The notes: a model not told the origin generated them from the sequence alone. A stretch of 64,000 nucleotides of DNA from Corydoras sp. C115 (GCA_019802505.1 JAFMOC010000106.1:186001-250000), one strand, 5' to 3'; shown: positions 1 to 11,582, counted from the stretch's first letter. Translations and numbers: made by a program.

Positions 1-405
1 TTGTATGCAACTTTTATACACAATTAGAAAATTTTGTCATTTTGTAACATTTTAAACCAAAAGTACAAATTGGCTTTAAAGTGTGTAAAATGTAAGATAA
101 AGCAATATCTTCGATAAGAAATGTCTAAGATAAAAGTAAATTTGGCTAAAACAATGATACTTTAAAATGTAATCTCATATGTGACTGGTAAACACGACCA
201 CCAGTTCTCCATCTGATTTCAAGTTGAATATTTTAGGGAGTTTATTTTATTAAAATCATCCAAAAAAAATTGTAAAAACACCTGATGACATGATTTTTAT
301 TTTTATAAATGCTCTTATAATTTTGTCATTTATTTGAGTAGAATTAAAATATAAACAGGAGGTAAACAGAATATCTCGTCATACTGAATACATAATGGCA
401 CTTAC

Positions 406-541
406 AGATATATGGGAAAAATGACTTGTCTGTCTTCCTCAGGCTCTGTTGTGAATCGTCCATGTGGTTATTGTAAATGAGACCTGAAACCACCTGCATT
501 GTGCTTAAACTCAGCCAACAGAAGATTAAAAGATTCAGCAT
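406..541 (-). CDS. agrp: Candidate first coding exon of agouti-related peptide (partial)
   Basis: AgRP is a secreted hypothalamic antagonist of melanocortin receptors that promotes feeding. Seen: on the minus strand a pyrimidine-rich acceptor ending in AG at 578-577 opens an exon at 576. After about 35 nt of leader, an ATG at 541-539 starts a 45-residue reading frame that ends in phase 1 at a consensus GTAAGT donor (405-400). The peptide begins MLNLLIFCWLSLSTMQVVSG, a clear signal peptide, then continues with a short polar stretch (DDSQQSLRKTDKS). Known: AGRP has a non-coding first exon and a first coding exon that carries the signal peptide, and it lies next to ATP6V0D1. Inferred: this is agrp. 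The diagnostic cysteine-rich C-terminal exon is not present in 1-405, so it must lie left of the window. In human, AGRP and ATP6V0D1 share a strand as I recall, whereas here they are divergent, which lowers confidence. Alternative: another small secreted peptide gene. Confidence 0.55.
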
Positions 542-920
542 GACCACTGAGTCACTAAGATAAGTTTGTCCAAGTTCTAAAACCACATTAAAAAAAACAG
601 TTGACAATTGAACTACAGATGAACAGTTAACATGTAAATAAATAGCTTTATAAGATCAATAACATGATTAATAAAACCCATATTAAGATTGCAAATAATT
701 TCTTATTATTAATGATGAACCATATATAGATAATATAATAATTGATTTTAAAGATATTAAATATACATACAGTATATGAACTTAAACTTTGTCCAGAAAA
801 AAAACTTTTTTTTTTTTACAAAAATATTATTACGACTGATTGGCATCATCTTTGCCCTAAAGGCTAAATACATCTAAATCAATGTAAATGTTTAGTTAAG
901 TCATCATGATCATCTCTTAC

Positions 921-942
921 CTGTAGTGTTCCTTAGCCCTGG
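921..942 (-). other. agrp: Candidate non-coding exon 1 of agrp
   Basis: On the minus strand the sequence reads CTACAG followed by a strong GTAAGAG donor at 920-914. This sits roughly 45 nt downstream of a TATA box and about 340 bp upstream of the signal-peptide exon acceptor at 578-577. The 5' limit near 942 is only estimated from the usual TATA-to-start distance. A short untranslated first exon is known for AGRP. Confidence 0.4.
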
Positions 943-965
943 TTGAGGATGTGTATCAGACTCTT

Positions 966-974
966 GTTTATAAG
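966..974 (-). promoter_or_regulatory. TATA box of the candidate agrp promoter
   Basis: The minus strand reads CTTATAAAC here, 45-50 nt upstream of a good splice donor. The position fits a TATA-driven start near 940 and a very short first exon. Confidence 0.4.
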
Positions 975-999
975 CGTGCCCTAAGGTAGGAGCAGGGCC

Positions 1000-3900
1000 A
1001 CATGATACTTACGGTTTAGGGGTGTGGTTTCAGTCGTGCACAAAGTCAGAAGTCTGTTATTAACATATCAGCAAGTACAACATAGGAAATTCTATTATGG
1101 TGTCTCCTAGTATTGGTGCCTGTTTAAAAAATACACTGTGATATACAAATATGTGTTTGTGTGTGCTCAGAAATCAGACCGACTAGGCTGAGGACAAAAT
1201 GACCATTTCATTTTTACTAATAATGTTGATTACAGGCTGGTAAACAGTGCAGTACTTAATTCATTGTTCATAAAGTGTTCTGGTGAGTCACACGTGTTTA
1301 ATGAGTGAGGCTACAAAGTATCCTTGCATTACAAACATGAAGATGGACAGTGTAAGCTTTACTTAGTCTATTTATCAGATTCGTCAGCTTCTGCCAGCGG
1401 AAGTTTAGGTTTCTTAGAATATGTGATAGAAAAAGGTAATGGAGAAAAAATTGATGTGCATTGCTTATAGGATCTTAAATCACATTGGAAAGGAAGTTTA
1501 TATGTTTGCTTATTTAGATCATGTTTGTCAATGTCAATAAACATAACAATACAACAGTTTATTGCCGGAGTTGTATAGATATGTTTTCCAATTTATGAAT
1601 TCATCAGCATCAATCAAGTATAAAGTGCATACTATATCCATTCAATTAAGATCAGCGGAAATTGCAAAGAGAATTGTTTGTTCTTTAGTGAAACATTTAC
1701 TGTCATTCATTGGTTTATTAATTGTATGTAATGGTAAAGTTGAAACCTTTAGTAGCAAAGCAATATAGTATTATAAATTATGAATGCTAATGATATTAGT
1801 AAATCCTAGAACACAGTAACTCTTCTTTTTTATAACATGAATTGAATTAAATAAAATAGTCAGTGTGGCTTTGGAACATTTACCGAGTGAGTATTTAATG
1901 ATGTCAGCAATTGCTGCAATCATAACTTGTAACACTTTCAATTCCTGAACATTAGAGGACATTTTACAGCTGGTCTTATTCAAAACAGCTAACAAGTATC
2001 CCGAACTGATAACTGGGGCCAGAGTAGAGTGTCAGCCATGATACCGCACCCATGATGCAATGAGGGTTAAGGGACTTGCTCAAGATCCCATAATGTTCAA
2101 TTTTGGTGGACTGTATCTGCAGCCTTCAGATTAATAATCCAACACGCTTACCACTGAACTACCACACAATGTTGTTAGACATGCATCCCACGCTTTTTTT
2201 TTTTTTTAAGCTTCATGTTGTGCCTTTATCTTCATAAAGTCCATGTTGAAAACATAGCTTAGCTACTTGTAGTCCAGTAGTTTTATTTAGACATTTTGCT
2301 CTATAGTGTTTGGTTTTAAAGGTTTCCACTTCACTTGCTTTACAGTAGTATACTTCAAAGTCTCTGTTTTGTTGATGTAATGTGTGATGATGTCACAGAT
2401 CAGGCTGCCTGCGTATGACTCTTTCATGAAGGTTATGTTTGTAAAAGCAAATGGTGAAACGGTGCACCACCACTTTTAACTTAGCTACGTCTTTTTGTAT
2501 ATTATTAGCAGTCTTAAAAGGGTTTTGATTTGCCTTTCTAACCAGCATATAAAGTTAATTTATATAGTTTCCTGTCGAAATCGGCCTGTTCATTGGAAAA
2601 GGAAGTCAATTCATATTAGTTTCTTAGAATACAGCACTTATCTGATTGTGTGCAATACATTAAAGCTTATTAAATGAAGAGTAGTCCAAGTCATGAATTA
2701 GAACAAAAACATCTCAGTTATGTGTAAAATCAAAGTCTTCCACTTTCAGCAGAGCAAGATAATTATAGAAAATTATAAAAATTCATGTGCACAAAAACAC
2801 ACCACAGTATTTTAAACCTTTAAATTGTTAATCATTGTGACAGCCCTTTCAAACCATATAAAGTAAACATTCACTACAATTTCCAATCTTTGTTCATTCA
2901 TGTCACTTTCTTTAATTTACCTTTTATCTTGTTACTGTTGATTTTTTTTTTACTTTAAGCAAATGACGCCATAATGTTATTTTGCTAATTTATAATTCTT
3001 TTTGTTCATTTAATTTAATTTTATTTCTTCCTCTTTATTTTTTTTTTTCTTTCTTATTGTTATGGTTTCACATTTTTATATGCTTAATATCTTATGGAAT
3101 TATCAGTCATTATTATTATTCACCTTAATATTTACGTTTGTCTGGTTTTAGCAGCAACATTAAACATCTGAAATCAAATCTAATAAAATATGCAGCCTTT
3201 AAAATATTCTCTATCTCTTTATGCTCATAGTCACACTGCAATATTCAGCTATATTCTGCACTTTACATATGTGGTGCCTTTATTATTTTATCGTTTGCCA
3301 TTATCTATTGACTGACATGACATTTGATTCTATTTATTAGCTTTAAAACACTCTCCTGACAATCCTAAAACTTTCTAGGCTGCAATATAGAAAATGGATT
3401 TTTTTTTTTTTTTTTTTTTTTTAACAGCTAACCTGTTTGTGTAATTTGTGTAAGTTTCTGGAACCTATTACAATTACACTTCAACATTTTTTATGTTTAA
3501 TAGTACAGACTGAACTTCCAATTCAAATTAATTTCAACAAGTATAAAGTAAAATTATATAGTTTTTGAGGTATGAAAATAATTAAAATAGCTTTTTTAGC
3601 TAACACAGTGCATGATGCATACAAACTGCAGCATTTAAACCTGGAATGCTGTGTATAATCCAGTCATCATTAAAAAATGTCTTTTAGGGACATGGGAGCT
3701 TGCACAAACAATTTTTATTCCATTAAATATGTATTATTAGCTTTCTGTTTGAATAAAGTTAATTTATTCAGCTCCAATATTGGCTCTTTAAGTGCAATTT
3801 GTTTTTGTTTTTTAGCATTTAAGTGGAACATACTGATTACCCTGGTTATCTTCACATGATAGCTATTCTATTGCCACAAGGCCTCTGTGTTTTAATTTCC

Positions 3901-4263
3901 AATGTGTGGGGCTTTGCTTTTTTGCTCTCTGCTTAGTGTTTTGGCTAAACGATATTTCTGAAACTGGGTGCATCTAAAAATATTTAGTTAATTTATTCTC
4001 TGTCTAAAGCTTAACCTTATCTTATATAAAATATAGCTTTGCAATAAATCTTTGTCTTGTCAGTGTTAGAATTCAACAAAGTGAAATTTTTTCAGGAGGG
4101 AAAAAATCAAGGTTTTAATGTAATCACAGAAAATTTTTATTTTGGATCTTTTTTTTTATTTTTTTTTTTTACTATTCCTATATCTGTTACTTAATGTAGC
4201 CAATTAAACAGTTGTAATGACATTTTGACATCATTCTTTATCAGTTTAAAGCAACAGTAGAAA
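1000..4263. other. Intergenic stretch, no gene seen
   Basis: AT-rich DNA between the candidate agrp promoter and the first SINE. Open frames are short and resemble no family I know. It contains an old V-SINE relic (2015-2167), T-rich tracts around 2940-3060 and 4150-4170, and a 24-T run (3399-3422). Confidence 0.6.
2015..2167 (-). mobile_element. Old V-SINE/HAmo-like SINE relic
   Basis: Read on the minus strand, a degraded tRNA-like head (accession of 'tagttcagtggtaagcgtgt' type) is followed by a segment like 'cttgagcaag...cccttaaccctcattgc', the hallmark of this family. The same segment is better preserved at 18938-19142 and 22155-22365. Heavily diverged, with no target duplication visible. 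Confidence 0.6.
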
Positions 4264-4277
4264 TACAGTGAAAACAT

Positions 4278-4608
4278 TCATTCATTCATTCATTATCTCT
4301 CGCTTTATCCTCTATTAGGGTCGCGGTGGGGTTCCCCATGCCCATCCAGGGGAGAACATCTCAGGCGCTGGGCAGATAGACCCAGGACAGGGCGCCAATC
4401 CATCGCTGGGCACACACTCACTCACACAGACACACTCTATATGGGGCAATTTTCAGAATTCAATTGACTTGATCCATGTTTTTGGACTGTGGGAGGAAAC
4501 CAGAGAACCCGGAGGAAACCCACGCAGACACGGGGAGAACATGGAAACTCCACCCAGATGGGGATTCGAACCGTTGAACGTGCTAACCACTAAGCCACCG
4601 TGCAGCCG
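4278..4608 (-). mobile_element. DANA/Mermaid-like tRNA-derived SINE, copy A
   Basis: Family architecture seen across copies (5'-3' in element orientation): a tRNA-like head with box A (tggcttagtggttagc) and box B (ggttcgaatcc), the fish-wide core 'ggagtttccatgttctcccc...gtgggtttcctccgggttctccggtttcctcccacagtccaaaaacatgg' region, a specific body, and an (AATG)n tail. This copy is flanked by a perfect 14-bp target duplication, tacagtgaaaacat, at 4264-4277 and 4609-4622. Its head lacks about 24 bp between box B and box A, so part of the internal promoter is lost. Confidence 0.92.
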
Positions 4609-4846
4609 TACAGTGAAAACATGTTAAATATATTTAGATATACTCAGTTTTAATATGGGGTTTAATACGTCTGATTAACTTTTTTGCACTTTATTACTTT
4701 TTTATTCATGTAAAACCAAAATCTGAAGCTAATCATAAGAAAGCAGACTAAAGCTGGAGCTGTAGATAAATCGGTAATCATGCTGAACCGAGAGCCACAG
4801 ATGCCACCTGGTGGCCAATAAGCCAAACTAGTTTAATGTCAAATGC

Positions 4847-4918
4847 GATCTGTAATTTATCTTTTAAAGTTTTAAATTTATCTTTTAAAGTTTTGTAATT
4901 TATCTTTAAAAGTTTATA
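4847..4918. repeat. Three diverged copies of a ~25-bp tandem unit
   Basis: The phrase 'aatttatcttttaaagtttt' recurs three times with small changes, immediately before a (TA)n tract. Confidence 0.7.
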
Positions 4919-5006
4919 TATATATATACATATATATATATATGTATATATATATATACATAATATATGTATATATATGTTATATATATACATACATATA
5001 TATATA
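4914..5006. repeat. Interrupted (TA)n microsatellite
   Basis: Alternating TA with occasional C and G interruptions (tatatacata, tatgtata). Confidence 0.95.
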
Positions 5007-5149
5007 ATTTAACTCAAAACCTAAGCTTTCAGTTTTTAAAATACTAAAACTTTGACCTTGCTTTAGCTCCATAGGTAATTCAGCATGTGTTGTGTTTGTA
5101 AACTTTCTTTAAATTTGTGATTTTTTTTAAAGAAATATTTCAGCTGTCA

Positions 5150-5444
5150 GGCGGTACGGTGGCTTAGTGGTTAGCATGTTCTCCTCTCAGCGCTAGGGAT
5201 TCCCGGTTCGAATCCAAATCTGGATGGAGTTTCCATGTTCTCCCCGTGTCTGCGTGGGTTTCCTCCGGGTTCTCCGGTTTCCTCCCACAGTCCAAAAAAC
5301 ATGGATCAAGTCAATTGAATTCTCAAAATTGCCTCATACAGAGTGTGTTCGTGTGTGTGAGTGTGTGCCCAGCGATGGATTGGCGCCCTGTCCTGGGTCT
5401 TTCTGCCCAGCGCCCGAGACGTTCTCCCCTGGATGGGCATGGGG

Positions 5445-5482
<38 letters not shown>

Positions 5483-5524
5483 CGATCCTAATAGAGGATA
5501 AAGCGGGAGATAATGAATGAATGA
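5150..5524 (+). mobile_element. DANA-like SINE, copy B, with a 36-bp poly-C expansion
   Basis: Full-length copy with box A, box B, core and AATG tail. A perfect 13-bp target duplication, atttcagctgtca, lies at 5137-5149 and 5525-5537. Where other copies read ggggaaccccaccgcgacc, this one has 36 consecutive Cs (5446-5481), an expansion after insertion. It sits about 300 bp upstream of the atp6v0d1 start codon. Confidence 0.93.
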
Positions 5525-5615
5525 ATTTCAGCTGTCAAAAAAGGGCTTCTGTGTCGTTTCGCTTGTGTTTCGGAGCCTCTGCTCCCTTGGATCAGATGAT
5601 CAGTCACATGAGAAT

Positions 5616-5736
5616 GGCTGTGTCCCAACCCGCGCACTAAATTCCTCACTACCTACGTAGTGCTTTGATTTTCAACATTGGCGTTCGCTATGTTTACCTA
5701 CCATCTAGCCTATCGCGTGTGAATTGGGACACAGCC
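5616..5736. mobile_element. MITE-like element with 13-bp perfect terminal inverted repeats
   Basis: The ends read ggctgtgtcccaa (5616-5628) and ttgggacacagcc (5724-5736), exact inverted repeats about 95 bp apart. There is no coding capacity. The similar 'tgtgtcccaa' ends of short non-autonomous fish DNA transposons suggest a MITE. No convincing target duplication flanks it, so the superfamily is left open. It overlaps the probable atp6v0d1 promoter. Confidence 0.5.
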
Positions 5737-5737
5737 C

Positions 5738-5823
5738 CGTCTTTCCTCGGTTGCGGTAGTCGAGACCCAGTCTTCCTTCTTCTGTACAGCAGGGATAGCT
5801 CGTAGCTGGGGGAACGTTTCATC
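5738..5823 (+). promoter_or_regulatory. Probable promoter/5' UTR of atp6v0d1
   Basis: CpG-containing sequence directly upstream of the start codon with no TATA box, as expected for a housekeeping gene. The start codon has A at -3. The transcription start cannot be placed from sequence alone. Confidence 0.45.
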
Positions 5824-8800
5824 ATGCCTTTCCCGGAGTTGTACTTTAACGTGGATAATGGCTACCTGGAGGGGCTGGTGAGAGGCTTTAAGGCTGGAAT
5901 CCTGACACAGGGCGATTATCTGAATCTGGTTCAGTGTGAAACGCTGGAAGGTGAGCCTTGACGTCCGGGCCCGTCGTCTAGTTTACAGCTGTGTAAATGA
6001 ATTAACAGCAGTCTGCGGGATTATTTACTTTAGTGCGTATGGAAAACTAAAACTCTAGTCATATTTATATCTAACATTAAAGAAACATATCGCGGTCATG
6101 GAGGAAGCCTGCTTTGCTAGCCGTTTGACAGCTAACGGTAATCTATCAATCCACAGTGAGCATTAGAAACGCTGTTTATTGACAGCGCTGGTGAAATTAT
6201 GTTTGATTTGTCACATCATGCTCAGATTCAGATAGTAATCTAATCACACTTGACACATCGACGTGTCGATTAACATTTAAATCGCTCGTAGCGTCGTACT
6301 AACATGCTAGCTGTGTTTAGCCCACGGTCTGACGGGAGGTCACGATATACCGAGCACTTTATCTTCATATCGTGAACTACGTCGACTACTACGACAGATA
6401 TTCGGTATAAACTGACAGATATGACCGTATTCTCCGCGTTCCAGCTCTGACGTGTCACATTTTAATCATTCAAATAGTAAATTAAACATCTGCATCTGCA
6501 CGATATACCGTGCACTTTATCTTCATATCGTGAACTACGTCGACTACTACGAATTAGGACAGATATTCGGTATAAACTGACAGATATGACCGTATTCTCT
6601 GCTTTCCAGCTCGGACGTGTCACATTTTAATCATTCAAATGGTAAATTAAGGCTTCGACCCAGTGACCGTATGATATATCGTTACTAAAACGAATGAATG
6701 GTCTTCCGTACAGCTCAGACAACAACGAATGCACCTTTGTTTAAATACAACGTTAATCTTTAATGAGAACAAATTATTGCCATGTGATTTTTCCTGTCTG
6801 TTATTCACAGTAAGTAGTCGTAGTAGTAGTAGGGTGGCATGTTTAGTGTAGCTGAAGAAAAAGTCTATAGTCACTTATTCACGGTGTAAATATTATAGCA
6901 TTACAACCTTAGTAGTCTGACAAACTGCAGTCTCGCTCTCTCTCTCTCAAAAAAAAAAGCCTTTGTGATATGTTCTAGTAATTTTACTAAGCTAATGTAT
7001 AATCAGGTTCATGCCCATATCCATGTGTTGGAAAAAGAAAAATATGACACCAAAAAATAAATAAAATGATCACAATGCCTTTATTTTGTACAAACTTTAG
7101 CCCTTTCGTTTGGCTGGCCATAAACTTCCCAGTTTTTCATATTGCCCCTTAAAAGAAATTAAGATGTGAACGGTCGTAATGAGATGAGAACTTCTTTTCT
7201 CTAAAATTTCTTTCATTATTGTAAAGTTAATAAACTTTATGAAAATGTTTTTTCATTTTGTGGTCTTTATCCAAGCTAATTTGTTTGCTTCCATATCCTT
7301 TACTGAGTCACTGTCATTTTTTCCCCTTTTGTTTGGGGAACTGGAAACAGTTCTGTCACAATTTTGGGCAGATTTAAGTCTGCTGACGCATTCATTCTAA
7401 AGTAAGTAAAAAGCAGCTTTAACAAAGCCACCATGAAAGTTGAAAAATACATTATTAATAGGGATGATCTTAAGATTTACTGTTTACTGATAGTGAAATA
7501 TATATGGCAGCAAATAAAGAAATCTCAGTTGGCATTAAAACAAAAAGTCATTGTAACCAATGCACTTTTTTAAAAATCATCGTATCATGGAAACTTATTG
7601 AATGACTAACTGATTTTTCTGAGTGATTAAGGCAGAAACTGGATGTCACATCACTGATTATTATATGTACTTTTTGGAAAAGTTGACTTTTGAATGTTTT
7701 AGTTTGAGAATAATTATTCAGGTTAATAGTGTTGTGTCATTCATTCTTCTTGTTCAGATTTGAAGCTGCATCTGCAGAGCACAGATTATGGAAGCTTTCT
7801 GGCCAATGAAGCTTCACCCCTCACCGTCTCAGTCATTGACGACAAGCTGAAAGAGAAAATGGTGGTGGAGTTTCGCCACATGAGGAACCAATCATACGAA
7901 CCTCTGGCCAGCTTTATGGATTTCATCACGTAAGTTTTTACTTTGATGGATTTCAACACCAGCAATTTACTGCACATAAATTTGTACACACTTTTAATTT
8001 TTACTCATTATAAATAAAAAATTATATCGACACAAGTGTAGAGGATTTTTAATAACGAAATTATTTGAAGAAACAATGAATGTGTGACTTTAGGTACAGC
8101 TACATGATCGATAATGTCATCCTCTTGATCACGGGCACACTGCACCAGAGGGCAATCTCAGAGCTGGTACCTAAATGCCATCCGTTGGGCAGCTTTGAGC
8201 AGATGGAGGCCGTCAATATTGCTCAGACTCCTGCTGAACTCTACAATGCCATTCTGGTTGATACTCCTCTGGGTGAGAAATGAAGGCTGATTCCTGTATA
8301 GTCTGATTTCTGAAGCAACCTTGTATATAACCTAAGTAACTGAAGTTTTGACTCCAGCTGATTTGGTTGGTTTCAGCTGCTTTCTTCCAGGACTGTATCT
8401 CAGAGCAGGATCTTGATGAGATGAACATTGAGATAATTCGAAACACTCTGTATAAGGTGATTAACTCAGTTTAAAATCATCAGCCGTACAGCTGTTTAAT
8501 ACAGATGACTTATTTTATTTGTCTATATTTTACCAGGCCTATCTTGAAGCCTTTTATAAGTTCTGCACCAATTTAGGAGGGACCACGGCTGACACAATGT
8601 GCCCTATTCTAGAGGTTAGTGGACATCTTCGTTCTTGCATGTATTGAAATACATTGCATTGTATGTTCCTATCATTTTAATTTTAAGGCAGATTCTGGTA
8701 TTATCACATCATTTCGATTTAGTAGCTGATATTTTGTAGATCTAAATGAGCTATCATAGTTGAATTTTTGCATATTTACATTGATTGGGCTCATTGTGTT

Positions 8801-10322
8801 TTACAACAAACCATTTTGCAGTACATAAAAATAATGTAAGTCATTAAGTTTTGTATCATTGAAGGTGAAATAAAAATACAGGAGGGTCATAATGTATTTT
8901 TATTTTATATATTGAATTTTGAAATCTTCAGGTTACGTTATGTAGACATTATTTCATATCAGCTCCATTAAATCAAATTCTATCATTCTCAATTTAATAA
9001 AACAATTCTCAGAAAATGTAAATAATTGTAAATCAGTTATTTCTCTCAGTACAAAGTAGATTCTGATTTTAAAAGTTTTCCATTTTACCATCTTTTTTCA
9101 GTTTGAGGCAGACCGAAGGGCTTTTATCATCACCATCAACTCTTTTGGGACGGAGTTGTCTAAAGAGGACCGAGCAAAACTTTTCCCACACTGTGGAAAG
9201 CTCTACCCTGAAGGTCTGGCACAGCTGGCACGAGCTGATGATTATGAACAAGTCAAAGCTGTGGCTGATTACTATCCTGTGAGTACTAGTCACAAACACG
9301 GGATAAATGACAAGTCAAGAGATAACAGCTTATTGAGACGTGTACTGTGGTCTGTAAATATGTTAAATAAGATTTTAAAGATCCTTATGGCAAAAGTCCA
9401 GTTAAATTTAGAATTGAGTAAAATATGAGAAAGTGAGAGTTTCAACATTTAACAAAATTGTTTTAAAACTGTGTGAATCGTTATAAATTCAGATCGTTAT
9501 AAATTCAGATCAATGTGAAATAGCACTTTACTTACAGAGATTTGTGGTATCTTTGTTTATTCATTTGTTTTAAACAGCAAAACGATTAAATGATCAGATT
9601 TTTGTTTTCCTTCTTATAGGAGTACAAGCTTCTGTTTGAGGGTGCTGGCAGTAACCCAGGGGATAAGACTCTGGAGGATCGCTTCTTTGAGCATGAGGTG
9701 AGCATAAAAATAAAGTGATCCATTCTGTCTACTGTGCTTTACACACAGAGGAATGTGTCCCCCACATTTAACCCAGTGAAATACATACATATACAGACAC
9801 TGAGCACACATTCCCAGAGTGGTGGGCAACCTTGTATATGTGCCCAGGAGGCACTTGGTGGTTAGCTTCCTTGCCCAAGTGCACTACAGCCGTGGCACCG
9901 AGAATCGAACCTGGGACCTTCTGATCGCAAGGCAGGTTCCTTAACCACAGGAGGAACCAGACTCTCGGGACAGGAAGACTGAAGAGATAGCAATGAATTG
10001 AAGCAATAATGTAACATAAAAATGCAAAAAAATAGGTTGAACCTTGACTGGGTGTTTACATAGTTTTGGTAATTAAATTAAACTTGCTAATTAAAACAAA
10101 ATACAAGTGCTGACTTCAGAAAACCAATACATGTCTACATGTCTTGATTTATTTGTGCAGGTGAAGCTGAACAAACTTGCCTTCCTGAACCAGTTCCACT
10201 TCAGTGTGTTCTATGCTTATGTGAAGTTGAAAGAGCAGGAATGCCGCAACATCGTTTGGATCGCGGAGTGCATCGCCCAGAGGCACCGTGCTAAGATCGA
10301 CAATTATATCCCCATTTTCTAA
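5824..10322 (+). CDS. atp6v0d1: V-type proton ATPase subunit d (d1), complete, 8 exons
   Basis: Subunit d sits on the cytoplasmic face of the V0 proton ring and couples it to the central stalk of V1, so it is needed for acidification of lysosomes, endosomes and secretory vesicles. Exons: 5824-5950, 7758-7929, 8094-8272, 8377-8456, 8537-8614, 9102-9278, 9620-9697 and 10161-10322; every junction is GT-AG. The total is 1053 nt, 350 residues plus stop, against 351 in human. The protein begins MPFPELYFNVDNGYLEGLVR and ends AKIDNYIPIF, nearly identical to vertebrate d1 throughout (vATP-synt_AC39 family), for example MIDNVILLITGTLHQR and FEADRRAFIITINSFGTELS. The ubiquitous d1 isoform is favoured over d2 by this close match and by synteny. 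It has no signal peptide or membrane span, as expected. Intron 1 holds a tandem duplication and intron 7 a SINE. Confidence 0.97.
6341..6650. repeat. Tandem duplication (~150 bp unit) in atp6v0d1 intron 1
   Basis: Unit 1 (6341-6485) and unit 2 (6499-6650) are almost identical. The offset is 158 bp at the start and 165 bp after a 7-bp insertion (aattagg) in unit 2. Both contain ttcggtataaactgacag and cgtgaactacgtcgactact. High identity means a recent duplication. Confidence 0.95.
9745..9950 (-). mobile_element. tRNA-derived SINE of another family in atp6v0d1 intron 7
   Basis: On the minus strand a tRNA-like head (tggttaaggaacctgccttg, then box B-like aggttcgattctcgg) precedes a body containing gggcaaggaagctaacc and cactgggttaaatgtggggg. 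It differs from the DANA-like copies. The limits are approximate. Confidence 0.6.
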
Positions 10323-10876
10323 TCGTGTTTATTCTGACTAATCCTCATCCAAACCCTCATCCATTCCTGTTATTTATAAGTGCTGTACATTTTGATTTAT
10401 TTCTGTTTTGTGTAATAATCTGCATTTGTATTTAAGCCATTACTGTTCATAAATGTTTTTATTCTGAGTGGGGTTTAAACCCATTAATTGTTCTAAACAG
10501 TACTGCGGAAAAAAGATGAAATCTCCCCTTTAGGACAGGTTTATGTTTAGCTTGGATAAACCTGCTACTGAGACACATTCATGTGATACTTAGTCATCAC
10601 AACACGACATTAAACATGTTACACAAATGCCATTTTGTCATCTATGTACTGACCACAGATGGCGACTCTTTCATATGTTCTTCCTTTGGTCCTTTTCTCT
10701 AAACAGGCTTTTTACTTGAACATTCCAGTATTTTAAATTCGGAACATGGTCTACCTTGTCCAGTAGTTTTTTTTTTTTTTTTTTCTTCTTTTCTTTACTG
10801 TGCACAGTCAGTAATCTCACCACAGTTCCCTTGTTAAGTTTGTTCCTCTATCCTCTATCTGGTTATAATGTGGTAT

Positions 10877-10886
10877 AATAAATAAA
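10877..10886 (+). terminator. Poly(A) signal of atp6v0d1
   Basis: Overlapping AATAAA motifs (aataaataaa) lie about 555 bp after the stop codon, with GT/T-rich sequence downstream near 10970-11010. Closer AATAAA motifs are not evident in the 3' flank. Confidence 0.55.
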
Positions 10887-11279
10887 GTGCTCATAAAATG
10901 AAGGAGCCCAACTCAGAGAAATCGTTTACATGAACAAAGTGATGATTCTTCTCATATTGACACTGAATTCTGTGTGTTGAAACGGAGTTGTGAATTGTGT
11001 TTTTTTTTGTCAATTAGTGTAATGCAAAATTAACTTATGGTGTAGATCAGATTGTATTTATCAGACTGCAGTGTGAACGGTCTGACTCATCAAAAAATAT
11101 CCAGATGTACAAAGAACCTTTGGGTGTCTTATGCTGTAAAATATATTATTGTACTGTAACCAGCTTGTCTCTGTCTTATATCTGCAAACCATAAAAGAGT
11201 TTATTGTATGATATCCATCAGTCTGTGTGTCTGTTAGGGAGTTGTGTTCTTGTTTAAAAATATGTACTATGCTAATGCA

Positions 11280-11582
11280 AGCTTGTGCAGCCCGTTTTTC
11301 TAAGCTGCTTATTCCTGTGGAGGTCGCTGGTGATGCTGAAGTTGCAGAACTCGTACAGCCAAACTCAGGGTAACCCTCACGACTGGTCACCAGTCTCTCA
11401 CAGAACAGACTCTCAAAACACATCCATGCACATATCTGCACAAAAATTCATGTTAGCTTCATGTTTTTGGATTTTGGTCGGTGATCCACATGGGGAGAAC
11501 ATGCAAACTACCCAGGAAGGATTTTCATCGACCAACATTAACCACTACATATTTGCTGTAACATTAACCACTTTGCCACCTT
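11280..11582 (-). mobile_element. Degenerate Mermaid-type SINE relic
   Basis: Read on the plus strand it keeps the reversed core landmarks: catgtttttggattttgg, then ggggagaacatgcaaac, then aaccacttt-gccacc at the head end. It is much more diverged than the DANA-like copies, so it is an older insertion. No target duplication can be seen. Confidence 0.55.

Noticed and set aside
5224..5520. Proline-rich open frames through copy B
   Set aside because: These are the translated SINE core and its poly-C run. Similar frames at 11764-12030, 17270-17679, 54481-54708, 60260-61163 and 62023-62527 are likewise SINE translations.
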